A program made the translations under genes and the position numbers. Of a DNA stretch of 64,000 nt, positions 1 through 12,176 are shown one piece after another (position 1 is the stretch's first letter; every line of letters starts with the position of its first letter). Under the pieces are notes generated by a model that made no database searches, was not told where the DNA came from, and saw nothing but the letters and a program-made list of their open reading frames with translations. This DNA is from Paraspadella gotoi. Taxonomy: Eukaryota; Chaetognatha. The DNA lies in NCBI GenBank assembly GCA_051294375.1, contig CM119265.1, forward strand, positions 5,067,505 to 5,131,504, read 5' to 3'.

Positions 1-835
1 TCGTACTAATTTGTGTTGGTAAATTCTCAGTTTTATTTTGCATTATTTTTCTGACACATTCGAATTTGGTTGTAATTTTTGTCTACAAAGACGGGGTCTT
101 TTTTTTCGAAATTATGAAATATTGTCGCAGTTAGTATTCGAAAATTGAAGAAGGCTTTAACGTCAATCGCTCNNNNNNNNNNNNNNNNNNNNNNNNNNNN
201 NNNNNNNNNNNNNNNNNNNNNNNNNNNNNNNNNNNNNNNNNNNNNNNNNNNNNNNNNNNNNNNNNNNNNNNNNNNNNNNNNNNNNNNNNNNNNNNNNNNN
301 NNNNNNNNNNNNNNNNNNNNNNNNNNNNNNNNNNNNNNNNNNNNNNNNNNNNNNNNNTGAAAGGGTCGAGCTCGCGCAGCTCCGCGATGTAGGTGTTCAG
401 ATTGCCTTGAAGGACCTGGAGGATGGGAAAAGAACATTTATATTATATAATTATTAGCGTTAATGCTGGTAATTGTAGCCAAAAGCTTGCTTTCATCATT
501 GAGGAAAAAGAGGAAATAACGAAAAACTTTAAAATCGGCTACAAAGTACTAGATTTAAAATGCATTAAACTCATAAAAAAGGATGACAAATGGAAAGTGA
601 ATCTCGTGTTACCTCTTCCCCCCTCCGGTTTCGGTAGTGAATCCAGGTTCCGTTCGCTTCTCTTCTGTATTCCAAACGATAAAAATCCGCGAATTCTTGT
701 CCCTAAAAAAAAAAATAGAAAAACTTTATTTATTCTAAAATATTTTCTTCGCATATTGATTTATATGCGGGCAAACGAGTCCAAAGCTGCTTTTAAATGC
801 ATTAAAGCAACCCCGCTGCTTCCAGAAAGAAGAAC

Positions 836-841
<6 letters not shown>
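1..841. other. Non-coding AT-rich DNA with a gap
   Basis: No recognisable gene. Open frames here cross the 185-base unknown stretch (173-357) or are low-complexity and show no domain. The text from 423 onward is AT-rich with scattered homopolymers. Confidence 0.6.

Positions 842-877
<36 letters not shown>
842..877. repeat. (CT)n microsatellite
   Basis: An uninterrupted CT dinucleotide run of about 18 units followed by imperfect CT/CCT sequence. It inflates a Ser/Leu-rich open frame that is not a gene. Confidence 0.95.
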
Positions 878-881
<4 letters not shown>

Positions 882-2220
882 TCTTTTCCTCCCTCAACAT
901 CAATTTGCTTCTCGCTTTCTTTCCGTGTCAGATGCAATTCAAAATCAAAGTCTCCGTGAACAAATCACAATTTTGCTTGCTACGTATAGACAGAAATAAG
1001 AAAGAAAGAAAGAAAGATAAGAAAGAAACAAGAAACAAGGAAGAAACAAAAAAGAAACAATAAAAAAAGACACAGAACAAAGGAAAAAAAGAGTGAAAGA
1101 ACAAGGGAAGGTTTGTTTCAGTCTTTAGTTTATGATTTAAGTATTTATGTATTGACGGTGGTGAGCGTCGCCGTCGGGGAAGACGGCTCAGAGTTCGACG
1201 GCTGAGGATCGACATTCGACATCTTAGTTTAAGTTTCCCAAATTCACGATCGGGAGTCGCGACGACGAATAATAGGGAAAAGGGGTTTTCCGAGGCTATC
1301 TGGGTTATTTTAAATAACGTTTTGACTTGGAATTTTTTGGAATCTTCAGTTGCCTCGTAAAAAGATGTGCGACGTTATACGTTTTTACGTCGTTTTAACT
1401 ATTTTTATATTCGTTTATAGTTTATTATAAACTTGACCGTTTTAATTTCTGGTCGTCTGAATTTAATGTAGTTAAACGTTTTTAAAACACTTTGAATTCT
1501 CAATAGTCGTCTACAAAAATCAGCCAAATAAACAATGCATCCGAGACAACTTAAACAATTTATGTAAAAATCTTATTGTACTTCACGTCGACTGTCGTCT
1601 ATCTCTGATGCAAAAATTATTGGCAAAAAGCAAAGATGTTTAAAGTTATCATCGTTCGCATATCTCGCATTCAGTGAGAGAAAACGATACGCGATTGGTC
1701 GAGAGACCTGAAAAGAATCAACCGCTCACTGTTGAGATAAAAGATCAAAGAATGAAACGAAACAAAATCGGAAGAAAAAAAAAATCCAAAGAAACAACAA
1801 ACGCCATAAACGTTTGCGCCGCTAAAGTTCGAGTGGCGCCATCGCGCGTGAGAGGTTATATATGCACCCGTTCCAATGAGGATGATGGTGGAGGTGGGTA
1901 GGTGGGGAGGAAAAGGAAGTCGAAAGAGGGAGCGGGGAAATCCAAATCGAATTAAAGGAATACTCAGAAATACTCTGAAGAATTCGTCACCGAAATTTGA
2001 TTTTGAATTCTCTCGGGCGGGCTAAGTGAGGGGAGGAGGAGGAGGAGGGAAAGGAGGGAGGAGAGAGGAGAGAGGTAAGGAAAGGGTGAGTCGAGGGCGT
2101 GAGCGATGAGGGAGGAACTTTTGACACGATACGTCCTCGTGGATTCACATCAAAGACTTCACCCTCTTTTTTTTTCGGCAAGAGGAGGAAGAGAAATTGA
2201 GGAGAGGATATGTATGCGGA

Positions 2221-2222
<2 letters not shown>
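878..2222. other. Non-coding DNA, purine-rich blocks
   Basis: Contains GAAA-rich sequence around 990-1,110, AT-rich sequence to about 1,670, and GGA/GGAGG-rich sequence at 2,025-2,095. No domain-bearing ORF, RNA gene or transposon terminus was seen. Confidence 0.5.

Positions 2223-2271
<49 letters not shown>
2223..2271. repeat. (GA)n microsatellite
   Basis: About 24 uninterrupted GA units. Low-complexity R/E-rich and S/L-rich frames on both strands come from this tract. Confidence 0.95.
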
Positions 2272-2273
<2 letters not shown>

Positions 2274-2568
2274 AAGAAAAAAGAGAAAGAGAGAAAGATA
2301 ACTAAAGTTGAAAAGGCGCCAAAAGTTAGATTGTCGACGCTTCCCAGTTGGCAATTATTAGGGTAGTTTTCATTTTGATAAACGCCTCCTGCCTTCCATA
2401 TTTCCATCGTTCTCCCCACTACCACCACTTTCCCCTGACACAGCGCCCCCCCCCCCACACGCGGCGTCGCCGAGTTCTCAGCGACATCTCTCGCCCTCAT
2501 CTAAATCTACGCTCCGCGTTGTTCCCTTTTGTCTCGCAGTGGGCGCTGGCGGCGGCGGGCGGCGTCGT

Positions 2569-2593
2569 NNNNNNNNNNNNNNNNNNNNNNNNN
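2569..2593. other. 25-N assembly gap
   Basis: Exactly 25 unknown bases. The same length recurs at 12,033, 26,400, 35,908, 39,530 and 58,172, so it is a placeholder and not a measured gap size. An inverted match (2,611-2,657 with 3,147-3,195) starts just to its right. Confidence 0.95.
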
Positions 2594-2610
2594 AAAGAGA
2601 GAGATAATTT

Positions 2611-2657
2611 TTCTTTCTCTTTCGCCATTGAAGGCGACTTTTCACTCTGCCTTGCCA
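2611..2657. repeat. Short inverted repeat, left arm (pairs with 3,147-3,195)
   Basis: The block around TTTCGCCATTGAAGGCGACT reappears as its reverse complement at 3,147-3,195 with a few indels. The loop is about 490 bases, and the left arm lies within 20 bases of the 25-N gap. Confidence 0.75.
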
Positions 2658-2701
2658 TTTTAATATTCGAGTTCAAATCAAACCTCCCAACAAATGTTAA
2701 G

Positions 2702-2935
2702 CGAAAGAAATGTTTCTCTCTCTCTCACTATCGTCTTTTCTTTCTTTCTTTGTATCTTTCTTTCTTCTTTCTAATCTTTACTTATTCTTCTTCTCTTCTT
2801 TCTTTCTTGTCTTTCTTTTTCTTGTTCTTTCTTTCTTTCTTTTTTTTTTTTCCTCTTGTTCTTTTTATTTTTCTCTTCCTCTCTCTCTCTCCCTCTCTCT
2901 TCTCTCATTTACTCAGCTCCTTTTCGCCAACGCAT
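2702..2935. repeat. Pyrimidine-rich low-complexity tract
   Basis: CT, TTTC and TTCT runs dominate on the + strand. The open frames here are Ser/Leu/Phe-rich artefacts. Confidence 0.8.
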
Positions 2936-3146
2936 TTTTCTCGTCACAAACCGCGTTTTTAATCGCCTGCGCGCTCGTTTTGTTTCCTGGTCGAAACGGC
3001 GGCCTTCTCGTGGCGACGCCGAAAGTGGTGCTTTTTTCAAGCGTCGGTCTCGGAAAAAAGAACCGTGCCGGCCAGAGGCGTCGGAGGGCGTGTCGCGCCC
3101 GTCCACTTCGACGAGTTATCGGCGCTAATACAAATCGACGCTAAAC

Positions 3147-3195
3147 CAAAAGGCCAGAGTGAAAAAGTCGCCTTCAAATGGCGAAAGAGAAAGAT
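3147..3195. repeat. Short inverted repeat, right arm (pairs with 2,611-2,657)
   Basis: Reverse-complement partner of 2,611-2,657. Identity is high over about 48 bases with small indels and fades on both sides. Confidence 0.75.
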
Positions 3196-5889
3196 ATGAA
3201 TCGAGAATTGAACGACGCGAGTTTTCCATCAGAGATGACATTTTCCGAGTCACGGACGAGACGGATTTCGGAAGGATAACGACGCCGCCCCCCCCTTTTC
3301 CCTCACTGTTCCGACGACTGTCGATTTGAAAATGTGAAATGGCGCTTGACGCTCTTTTTCTTGATTTTTTTTACGAGGACAGTAAACATGACTCTTAAAA
3401 TACTGCGGATCTCCAGCGGTCGCGATTATGAAGATCAACGATCTTATCATACGCTAATAGGGACTTTGCATACATAGAAGATGACATATTAATCCTCCAT
3501 CAGCCGGCGAAAAATCAGACGCAAGATTTGTTTATCTGTAAATAAAAGACAATACATGTAAACAAAACCTAAAAAAACAAAAATAGCGGAAAAGGTATAG
3601 AAAAAAGGAGAATAGTAAACTATGCAAGAAACGAATAAACAAATGTGAGAACCTTAGTCAATACTATCAGTGTCAAGATAACTTTTGACATAAATGAATG
3701 CATAACTTTTAAATTTCTTGTACAAATTTTATATTAAAAAAGTAAAGATAAAAAATGAAACTTTCTCTTCTCCGAAGACGAATGACGGTCGTGGAATTTT
3801 CTGCTCGGAAAAGGTTTGACCGGAAGTCGGAAGTCGGATGAGAGGGCGGGACCTCGTTCGACTTTTGAGGGCCTAACGAGGGGTCGACCTNNNNNNNNNN
3901 NNNNNNNNNNNNNNNNNNNNNNNNNNNNNNNNNNNNNNNNNNNNNNNNNNNNNNNNNNNNNNNNNNNNNNNNNNNNNNNNNNNNNNNNNNNNNNNNNNNN
4001 NNNNNNNNNNNNNNNNNNNNNNNNNNNNNNNNNNNNNNNNNNNGAGATTCGCTCGCAACTTCGAAGGTGAGAAACTAGAGAACTCCGGAAAAGATAAGAG
4101 AAGACGAAGAGGCTTTCCGGCGCTTCTCGGTCACGTGATCGGCAAAAAAAAAACTAAGTCAACGACTCAATGGTCATTCATTCCGACGCGGTTCCCTTTT
4201 CTCATTTTCGTTCGGCACTTTCGCTGGCCAATCTATATTTCCTAGAAATACCAAACCGAAGAACTCAAAAAGAATTCTGTTTTGAGTCAAATATTCTTAA
4301 GCTTTTTTCCCCTTCGTCTTTCTACCTTTTTTTAAACCTTTTTTTCTTTTATTTTTATGGGATGCCTTGTTTTCCAGTTCCTTTTCTCCGCGTCAATCTA
4401 AATGCAAGTGGAATCGTCGCCCGTGGAAATTGAAAATCCGTTTTGACACTCCGGGCGAAAACAAGAGTCTTTGTGTATCGGGCGGTTTTTCCTTGGCTTG
4501 GGTGGCGGTGTTGTCTGAGAGCATGGGAGAGGAGAAATATTGGATGGTTTTGATAGATTGCATATTTACATTTCGTATATATAATGTATACGTTTGTAAA
4601 TATGGACACGTAGACACATAAATAGTATTAATATCGGTTTCCGACCACGAGACTTTAAAAAATTGAGGCACCCCATTCCCGACTTTTTTGTAACCCGACT
4701 CAATTCTTCTACTACTATATTACTCTCCAGCAGGCGTGGCCATTTTGCGGCCTGGGCGTGGACTTTCCGCTTCCGGGTCGCCAAAGTCGGGAAGGGGGAA
4801 GTGGGCGGCGGACGCTGACCTCCAAAGCGTCACGGCGAGAATATTTTCTCTCTCCCCGTTAGACTAAACTAAGGTCGGCGGGNNNNNNNNNNNNNNNNNN
4901 NNNNNNNNNNNNNNNNNNNNNNNNNNNNNNNNNNNNNNNNNNNNNNNNNNNNNNNNNNNNNNNNNNNNNNNNNNNNNNNNNNNNNNNNNNNNNNNNNNNN
5001 NNNNNNNNNNNNNNNNNNNNNNNNNNNNNNNNNNNNNNNNNNNNNNNNNNNNNNNNNNNNNNNNNNNNNNNNNNNAAAAAAAACAGCGAGCAAGATGAAA
5101 AAGCTACCAACTTTGCAAAACGAAAAAGAGGTCCTTTGCCTCCCTGCCCTCTTACGTCTCTCCTCTCTTTAGCCACGCCCCATTTTTCGGACACGCCCAT
5201 TGGACTTCCGGTTATTGAATCGGCGATGACGAATGGCGATAACCGGGTTTAGGGTCGAACGCGGAAAAAAAAAATATTGCAAATCGATTCGACCTGGGAC
5301 GGGAGCGGGGGAGTGATATCTGGGGGAGGTGCGTGGTTTGAGACTTCAATAAGGGGGAAGGGGCAAAGAGTAAATTCTTTCTCCTTCGTCAAGCAAATGG
5401 GATAAAGATTCGGGAATTCGATAATCTGAAACAAATTAAGAGTTCGGCCGCCGAGGACAAGAGTCCCAAATATTTCTGCGACGAACTACGTTTTTGAAAC
5501 GGGAGGGAGATAAAATTTTGTTCCTAGAAGGAGACGAAACAGTGATAAAGATTGCGTCCGTGACTTTATTTTTAGCACCGTCCTTAAGCTGAGCTATATT
5601 CCTAGCTCACTCAAGCAAAATAAGCTTAAAGCTAACACTCTCTCTCTCTCGCTCCCACTTTTTCTCTCTCCATNNNNNNNNNNNNNNNNNNNNNNNNNNN
5701 NNNNNNNNNNNNNNNNNNNNNNNNNNNNNNNNNNNNNNNNNNNNNNNNNNNNNNNNNNNNNNNNNNNNNNNNNNNNNNNNNNNNNNNNNNNNNNNNNNNN
5801 NNNNNNNNNNNNTCAAACATTTTTTTTGTTCCGTATCTTCATTCGTTTTTTTCCGCCCGAAGGAGCAAAACTCTCGATGCGGTCTCCTC
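3196..5889. other. Non-coding DNA with three sized gaps
   Basis: Holds unknown stretches at 3,891-4,043, 4,883-5,075 and 5,674-5,812. Between them the sequence is mixed AT-rich (3,440-3,770, 4,240-4,360) and moderately GC-rich (4,720-4,860, 5,100-5,480). No ORF has a recognisable domain and no RNA gene was found. Confidence 0.5.
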
Positions 5890-6167
5890 TCTTTTTCTAC
5901 TAACGAATATCTTGTATTGGGTCTATACCTCTCTACAGTTCAATCACTCAGTATAACTCAGTATCCTAGTATCCACTCTTCAATCGTTCTCTTTTTTCCC
6001 CCCAATCGTTATAGAAAGTTTCGCTCGCTGCTCATGACTACAATATCCGATATATTACGTACAATCCGACTAGTTCTATCTATTAAAATCAAGAACGCGA
6101 ATTTAATAATTTCTTTGCCCTGACCGTACTCGCCGGATCTCAAAGGATTAACTGCTTCAAGTTTTTA

Positions 6168-6443
6168 TTGAGAAAAAGTGAGATGGATACATGAAAGTGG
6201 TGACGGTAGTGGTGGCCGTGGTGGTGGCTGCGACTGTTGCGGCGGCTTCGGCGGTGGCGGCGACGATGGCGGCAACGGTAGCGGCGCGGTTCGTGGTTCG
6301 TGTTGAAAAATTGATCCGTCTCGAAACCGTTGGACCGAGAATATTGGGTCGACGTGACGCGACCCGAAAGTTGCGAGGGTGGACGAGGTTTTGACGAGGG
6401 CTGGGGTTCGGGGTGTCGTAGGGCTTGGGTCGGGTTGGGTCAC
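6168..6443 (-). CDS. Proline-rich hypothetical ORF, counterpart in right arm
   Basis: An open frame of about 92 codons on the minus strand, with no ATG at its 5' end (the first codon is GTG). It is rich in Pro, Thr and Ser, with the run SSPPPPKPPQQSQPPP near its C-terminus. The inverted copy at 21,409-21,810 keeps the opening TQPDPSPTTP, the blocks HVDPI and SIFQ, the APPPPKPP-like run and the CIHLTF tail, despite indels between. Partial preservation across two diverged copies hints at coding, but a GC-rich CCG/CAG repeat would give similar peptides by chance. No domain is recognised and no splice model is proposed. Confidence 0.2.
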
Positions 6444-7041
6444 GTCGGGCGAGGGCGTAAAAACTATGGTGAGTTAACGGGGCAAAGTTAGGCGGATATA
6501 TGGAAATATATTTACGTAATGATCAGCGATTCGTTAAAGGAGCCGAGGAGGGGACAAGAAACTCTACAGATGAGACTGCAACGCATTTTCTCCTCATCAG
6601 TTGGCACTCGTTAATTGATCATGTCTCATTTTTGCGAGGACCAATATGGATCTCAAACTCTGCTTTAATACCTACTTTTTAAGTTTATGGCGTGAACTAT
6701 CTTTTAAAAATATTATATCATAAGAAAATGGCTAACTGTAAGCTTCACTGGACGTTCCTTTAACTAAAAATTCCGGAAACGAAAAGATATGCAAATGGTG
6801 ATTCGTGCTAAAAGTTCCAAGGATTTTCGAAAGAGGGTGGAGGGGCAGTAACGCCTAAGATATGCTAACACAGAGTNNNNNNNNNNNNNNNNNNNNNNNN
6901 NNNNNNNNNNNNNNNNNNNNNNNNNNNNNNNNNNNNNNNNNNNNNNNNNNNNNNNNNNNNNNNNNNNNNNNNNNNNNNNNNNNNNNNNNNNNNNNNNNNN
7001 NNNNNNNNNNNNNNNNNNNNNNNNNNNNNNNNNNNNNNNNN

Positions 7042-7071
<30 letters not shown>
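7042..7071. repeat. (GA)n microsatellite beside a gap
   Basis: A GA run that begins immediately after the gap at 6,877-7,041, so its true length is unknown. The right arm has the matching interrupted CT tract at about 20,907-20,995. Confidence 0.9.
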
Positions 7072-7074
<3 letters not shown>

Positions 7075-7169
7075 AGCGGCCGATTAATCCGGCGCCCTTT
7101 CGACCTTCTGCTGACGCGCGATGGCGCCTTTCGTTTTTTTCAGTTTTGAGAAAATGTTTTCACATTTGG

Positions 7170-7306
7170 GTGCCGATATTTGTCATTTTCCAGCGCCAAC
7201 TTACGTCACATTCTGGCGCCGACTAACGTAACTTTCCGGCGCTAACTTACGTCATTTTCCGGCGTCAACTTCTGTAACTTTCCGGCGCTGACTTCCGTAA
7301 CGGCGC
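7170..7306 (+). promoter_or_regulatory. Tandem ~23-bp repeats with ACGT boxes
   Basis: Six head-to-tail units of about 23 bases, with full units at 7,191, 7,215, 7,238, 7,261 and 7,284 and a looser one at about 7,170. Each has a GGCGC-like start and, in most, a TTACGTCA, AACGTAAC or similar ACGT-type core. ACGT cores are the binding motif of bZIP factors (CREB/ATF, PAR-bZIP). The inverted right arm carries only four units (20,704-20,806). The array is followed directly by a YY1-like motif, a GA tract and a consensus CRE, which fits a promoter or enhancer. Binding is inferred from motif shape only. Confidence 0.45.
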
Positions 7307-7576
<270 letters not shown>

Positions 7577-7742
7577 AAGTGATTAACAAATATATTAGGA
7601 TAAAAATAAATCTAATCAAAAGCTAAAAACTTCACTTTCTCTCACCATTTTTTGAAAAAACCACAGGAACACTTCAGCTCATAACCCAACATTCCAACAC
7701 CCCCCCAGAAATGAGGGAGCGACAAATCCGTCAAGAAAAAAA

Positions 7743-7805
7743 ATGGACGAAACTTCTCAGTCACTTCGTGATTTGATTCGTGAAGAAAAAGGAGGCCATT
7801 CGTGA
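7743..7805 (+). CDS. Short coding-like frame in the IR1 arm
   Basis: An ATG at 7,743 opens a frame beginning MDETSQSLRDLIREEKGGH, an Asp/Glu/Arg-rich peptide unlike the low-complexity frames around it. It lies about 75 bases downstream of the putative acceptor at 7,666. The inverted copy keeps the same block, with start codon at about 17,852-17,854 on the minus strand, and continues into an Arg-rich stretch. An extra T near 7,801 breaks the left copy and extra bases break the right one in different places. A merged reading would run to about 37 codons and stop. It could be a terminal or alternative exon of an unknown gene or chance; no family is recognised. Confidence 0.25.
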   Translation: MDETSQSLRDLIREEKGGHS

Positions 7806-8109
7806 CGTGAAACGACGACGTCTCGAACGACGACGACAGCCTGTGTCACCCTGTGACGGTAATACGGTGAAAAGGTGAAGAGGTGACTCGGTGTCGCTTA
7901 TTCCTTCTCCCCCTTCTTTCTTTATAAAAGGAAGAAACCTCTGGATTTTTGCTGAGAGAAAAGAAACAAAAGAGAATCCAAAGACAAAAGAAAAACAAAA
8001 ATTATGGTTTCGTTGTTTTGCGCTGAGGGGAAATAACAATGAGCAAAAAAGAAAGACTTCGAAAAAAAAAATAACTGAAAAAAAAAATGGGGAAAAAAAA
8101 GAAGAGAGA

Positions 8110-11100
8110 TTACAAAGCAGTTAAGTGCCCTCGGATGGAAACAATCATCTTTCTTCTTACAAGGAATTGGGCATTACTAAAAGCAATCTTCAAGCGATCA
8201 CAGTTTCAGCAACAATTGGAAAGATCATTGAGACTTACTTTGAGCCGGCTTAAAATTGCCGAGAAACTAAATAATAAAAAGTGTAAAATCTAGGATCCTT
8301 TTAAAGCCTGGCTCGCCTGTACAATTCTGATAAACTCAAACTTGAGTCAACGTCTCGATCTCAAGCTTCTCGCTGTTAGAAGACTGTTACCACAGTCCAC
8401 CATTAGCATCTACGTTTCATGGGGAACGTTCAATGTGAGCTGCAACGAACTCTAGCATTCCCCGTGGCGCTAATCCTCAAGCTCAATCAAAGCTTACCAC
8501 AATTATTCGACTCCAAGAGGCAAACTTCTACCTCAAAAAACCATAACATCCGCCTATCACTGAAACGGGATTATTAATCCAAAACCTTCAAGTTCCATGA
8601 TGGAATCACGATCAAGAAGAATTCCATATCACAATCAGAAAAGCCAAATGAAATCGAAATCTAAATACCAAAATGGACCCAGATAACAGGTAAGCACTTT
8701 ATTTGAATTGAATACTAAGGCACACCAAATGCAGACTAACGGAGTTAAATAAGCTAATTAAAACAACTCAACAGAATAAGTTACTCTTCACAATTTTTAA
8801 TGCATATTCTGCTAAAAAAGGGAAATCAATTAAAAATGGATGGGATTGAATTTTTAATCAATCCCTGGGCAAAGTCCGTATCGGTCCGCATCGCAGGGAG
8901 GCATTGCCATCTCGGTTTCCCAAGAAGGACTACTGCTTAAAAAAACTATGCAAAAATCAATGGCAAGAAAGGTTACATAAGTCACTGTTCAATTGAATAA
9001 AAACAAAAAGTTAAAAATAGGGACTATCTATCTTTCATCCAAAAGCAAGATGCAGACAAGCTCATAAAACGTTTTTTCTCAGAATGATGGTGCAAACAAA
9101 AGTGTTTTATGTGGTGATTCAATGCGCCAATTATTGAATGGGGAAAGTAGAAAACAAACTCAACTGAAGGTGAGCACTTTACAAGGCCTTATGCAATCAA
9201 TATGAATTAACCCCGCGTTCACAGTTATAAATGATACTTTACTATGATAAATCAAGGGAAAAATCTTTAATCTGCTAGGACTTTATGTTGGATAAATCTA
9301 GTCAAATTAATCTCATTAGAGCCACACAAATCCCTGGAAGATATCGGAAGATGACCATCTAGCCCAGCGGCTATTAGATCTGTGAACAATACAACACTCC
9401 TCATGGAAAAAGAAAACAAACAAAAATAAGTTAACTGGCAAGCTTTCGTCAGCAATCTCAGGAGGATTTGGTATTATAATACATAAACAAGTGAAAAACA
9501 TTGTGAAGACAGAAATAGGACAAGATGGGTCGAAAAAAACTCACTCAAGCCATACAAAGGTCAACTTACTCAAGCAACAAGGCATTGACAAAGGCAAAGA
9601 ACAAATTGGGGTACACCCTTACTTGTGACACTCAGAAGATGTTAATTACAAAAAGAAGAAAAATTCTGAATACATTGAAAAACTCTAAAAAGACAATGGT
9701 ATCTTGACCGAAAACTGCATAAGCAATATAACTTTTTATGTAGGCAAAGTTCGATAAAAAAAAAAATGAAAGACAAGGAGAACGAATTCAAAGAAGAAAT
9801 TAAATTAGCTGTGTAACACAAAAGATGGTGCAAAGAAATGGAGAGCGCTAATAAGGGAATTAACAAACTATAAATCTGAATGCAGAAACACCATCAGCCA
9901 CATTGACGAGGCCAGAATGGAAGCGTAGCGCCATGCAGTAGAAGGAAAATTTAGAAGTCCAAGCTGAAAGAAATGGAAGAGAGCATATCTCTTCACAAAG
10001 CAACAAATTTAAAGAAGGACAAGAGTGGATCTCAAAAATTGAAAAAGATCTGAAGGCAAACCAACATCTTCTCCGCCGGCAAAAACAATCAGGAGCAGAA
10101 GAAAACGGGGATGATTACTTTCAACTTATTCTTAAATACATGCGAGCCCAACACTCTGAAATGTTCAATCCACTAAATTGAAAAAATCGCCAGCCAACCC
10201 ATGGAGATGATGCATAACCATGAAATGATAAAAACATGCTCCAGAAAAGTGGGATTAAAAAACCTGGTGAGATATACCAGGAATTGTTAAGCGATGGCTT
10301 ACTTTCCTAAAAGGCATGGGAAAGTGGCAAAAATTAAAAAATGCTCACTAAAGCCTGATAAAAAATCCCTCAATGGCAAAAAGCAATGACCTGATGCTTC
10401 CTCTTGTCAATGTCTAGGAAAACTCTTTGAGAGAATAAACAGCCCTTTTTAGCTGGTTCAGCAAAGAAGAACAAAGTTGCTATTAACATTGAACCAGTCT
10501 GGCTACCAGAAAGGAAGAAGGAACTAGGCAAAACTTAATCAAGGCTTGTGGAGGATTGCTACACGGGCTTCAAGAGACAACAGGGTACAATTCTTTAGCT
10601 CACTCCTATGACTAATGAAGGAGCATTTTAATGCCGTTTTGGCATGAAAGGACCTTGGTGGAAAAATGATTGAAAAAAATCTATCCCATCAAAATTATCG
10701 AATAATCTCCTCCTTTTGACAGACAGATTTTTATTCAATAAAAGAAGGGAGACAAAATCAAGAACATGTCAAACTCTGTAGAGGCTGCGCCTCAGGTGCA
10801 ATACTCAGTCCTGAACCATATTTGCCATTTATTTGTTTGCTAGATTTAACCGTTAGGAAGCTCGCAAGACAATGCATGCCTCACAATATGCTGAGTGATG
10901 TTGATTGGCTACCTGGACACACAAGTCGACCATATATCAGTTGCCAGCTCAGAACGAACACAAAAAGTTTTGAATGCTAATGGGTAGCATCCGGTGCTAG
11001 CATGTGCGCCAGCATGGGGGCTCTCTGCCCCAACAAAATCCTTTGCAATGCATAATCAACTAGATGTCCCTCCTGGAAAGAAAAAATGCAGTAACTTGAC

Positions 11101-12032
11101 CTTAAACTGGCAATAAAATTCCACACAGTCCAAGAACTCATCTTAGGTAGTTACCATTGATGACAGACTAACTGTGGTAAACCATTCAATAAAACTATTA
11201 ACAAAGAGGCCAACAAAATATATTCCGCGATTAACACGCTTGCAATGATTTGCCAAGGAGTGACTTTTCAGAAGTCCTGCGCCTATTTTGATGGGCCTTA
11301 TAGTGTTAACCTAGCATACTCTGCTCCAGCACACCTATGCCATGAGTGGAGTTCAATTGGCAAAAGATAGATGCACATGTCATGAAGGCTGTAAAAAAGT
11401 TTCTTCAAAATTCACTCAACAAACAGGATAAGCGTGGCTGTTACTAGACGCCACATTGGCCGACATAAGCTCTTTCAGAAACCATCTTAAAAAAAGAGCC
11501 ACAAAACCGAAGTTCATCACATTGTCAAACACACAGAAGTTTCTCGGGGATTACAGTCGGCAAAATAAGGGAAAAGAGGACCCACATCAATCATCCAATC
11601 AATCTACGGCACCACAAATCCTCAGACGATGACAATGTTCCAGTCACTAAAGTGTCTCATGTGTTATTTAATAAATGAATCATCTATTTGCGTAGCTCGT
11701 AGGTTTATAAGGCGAACAATTACCCTTTTTTTTTTGTAATTGAGTAGCTAAAACTTATGATTAATGCGACCTTTAGCAGAATAATTGATTGGTAGACTTT
11801 TATAACTGTAAAACCTTTTAATGAAATTTAAAAATGACGGAACCCACTTGTTTTACCTTTAGGTCCTTCTTGCAGAATGGTACCTAGGTCCATGACATAT
11901 TATCTATATCTATCCTACTATCCTCTATCACTTTCTTCACTGTCGCTTGTGCTAATTTTGGCAAAGTGCTTCATGGCGCCTGTTTGAGTTTAAAACAATC
12001 CGTCCAATCACTAAGTAAATAATTTTTTATTT
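8110..12032 (+). mobile_element. Jockey-like LINE, copy 1 (5'-truncated, decayed)
   Basis: The same ~3.9 kb sequence recurs at about 13,552-17,480 in the same orientation. It starts near the ORF1/ORF2 junction, so ORF1 is missing, and it directly abuts the A-rich inner edge of the IR1 left arm. It ends at a 25-N gap in the AT-rich 3' tail (TCACTAAGTAAATAAT). Endonuclease and reverse-transcriptase motifs are legible in order but frame breaks occur every few tens of codons. The two copies differ mainly by 1-2 base indels at different places, which fits old decay, unpolished long-read sequence, or both. Confidence 0.8.
8400..11560 (+). pseudogene. LINE ORF2 remnant: APE endonuclease + reverse transcriptase (copy 1)
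   Basis: Role in the family: nicks target DNA and copies the element RNA by target-primed reverse transcription. In order: a WGTFNV-like opening near 8,420; the endonuclease metal-binding block IIRLQE, with LQE at 8,511-8,519; an FNAYS block near 8,800; a GD pair near 9,112 (the GDFN position); and a DDHLA block near 9,350 in place of the usual SDH motif. The RT part has LGKLFERI (10,414-10,437), QSGYQKG (about 10,495-10,515), FNAV-WH (10,627-10,645), a PQ block (about 10,790) and a damaged YADD box (about 10,889-10,902). A thumb-like TIDDRLT follows near 11,158. Frameshifts and stops throughout mean it cannot encode a working protein as written. The motif set matches the Jockey/CR1 type rather than RTE or L1; exact clade is an inference. 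Confidence 0.75.
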
Positions 12033-12057
12033 NNNNNNNNNNNNNNNNNNNNNNNNN
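12033..12057. other. 25-N assembly gap between the LINE copies
   Basis: Exactly 25 unknown bases, falling at the 3' edge of LINE copy 1. It separates sequence extended from the left from sequence belonging to the right-hand LINE copy. Confidence 0.95.
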
Positions 12058-12107
12058 TAAATTAATTCCAGAGACGCGTGATCGCGGGAAATGAGGGCTT
12101 AAACCAT

Positions 12108-12116
12108 CTCTCTCTC

Positions 12117-12175
<59 letters not shown>

Positions 12176-12176
12176 A
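12108..12176. repeat. Interrupted (CT)n microsatellite
   Basis: CT runs broken by single-base changes. It lies just upstream of the ORF1-bearing LINE copy and may mark its 5' boundary or the site it landed in. Confidence 0.9.

Noticed and set aside
9267-9501. Minus-strand ORF, also found near 14,675-14,872
   Set aside because: It is antisense to the LINE endonuclease region and recurs only because the LINE is present twice.
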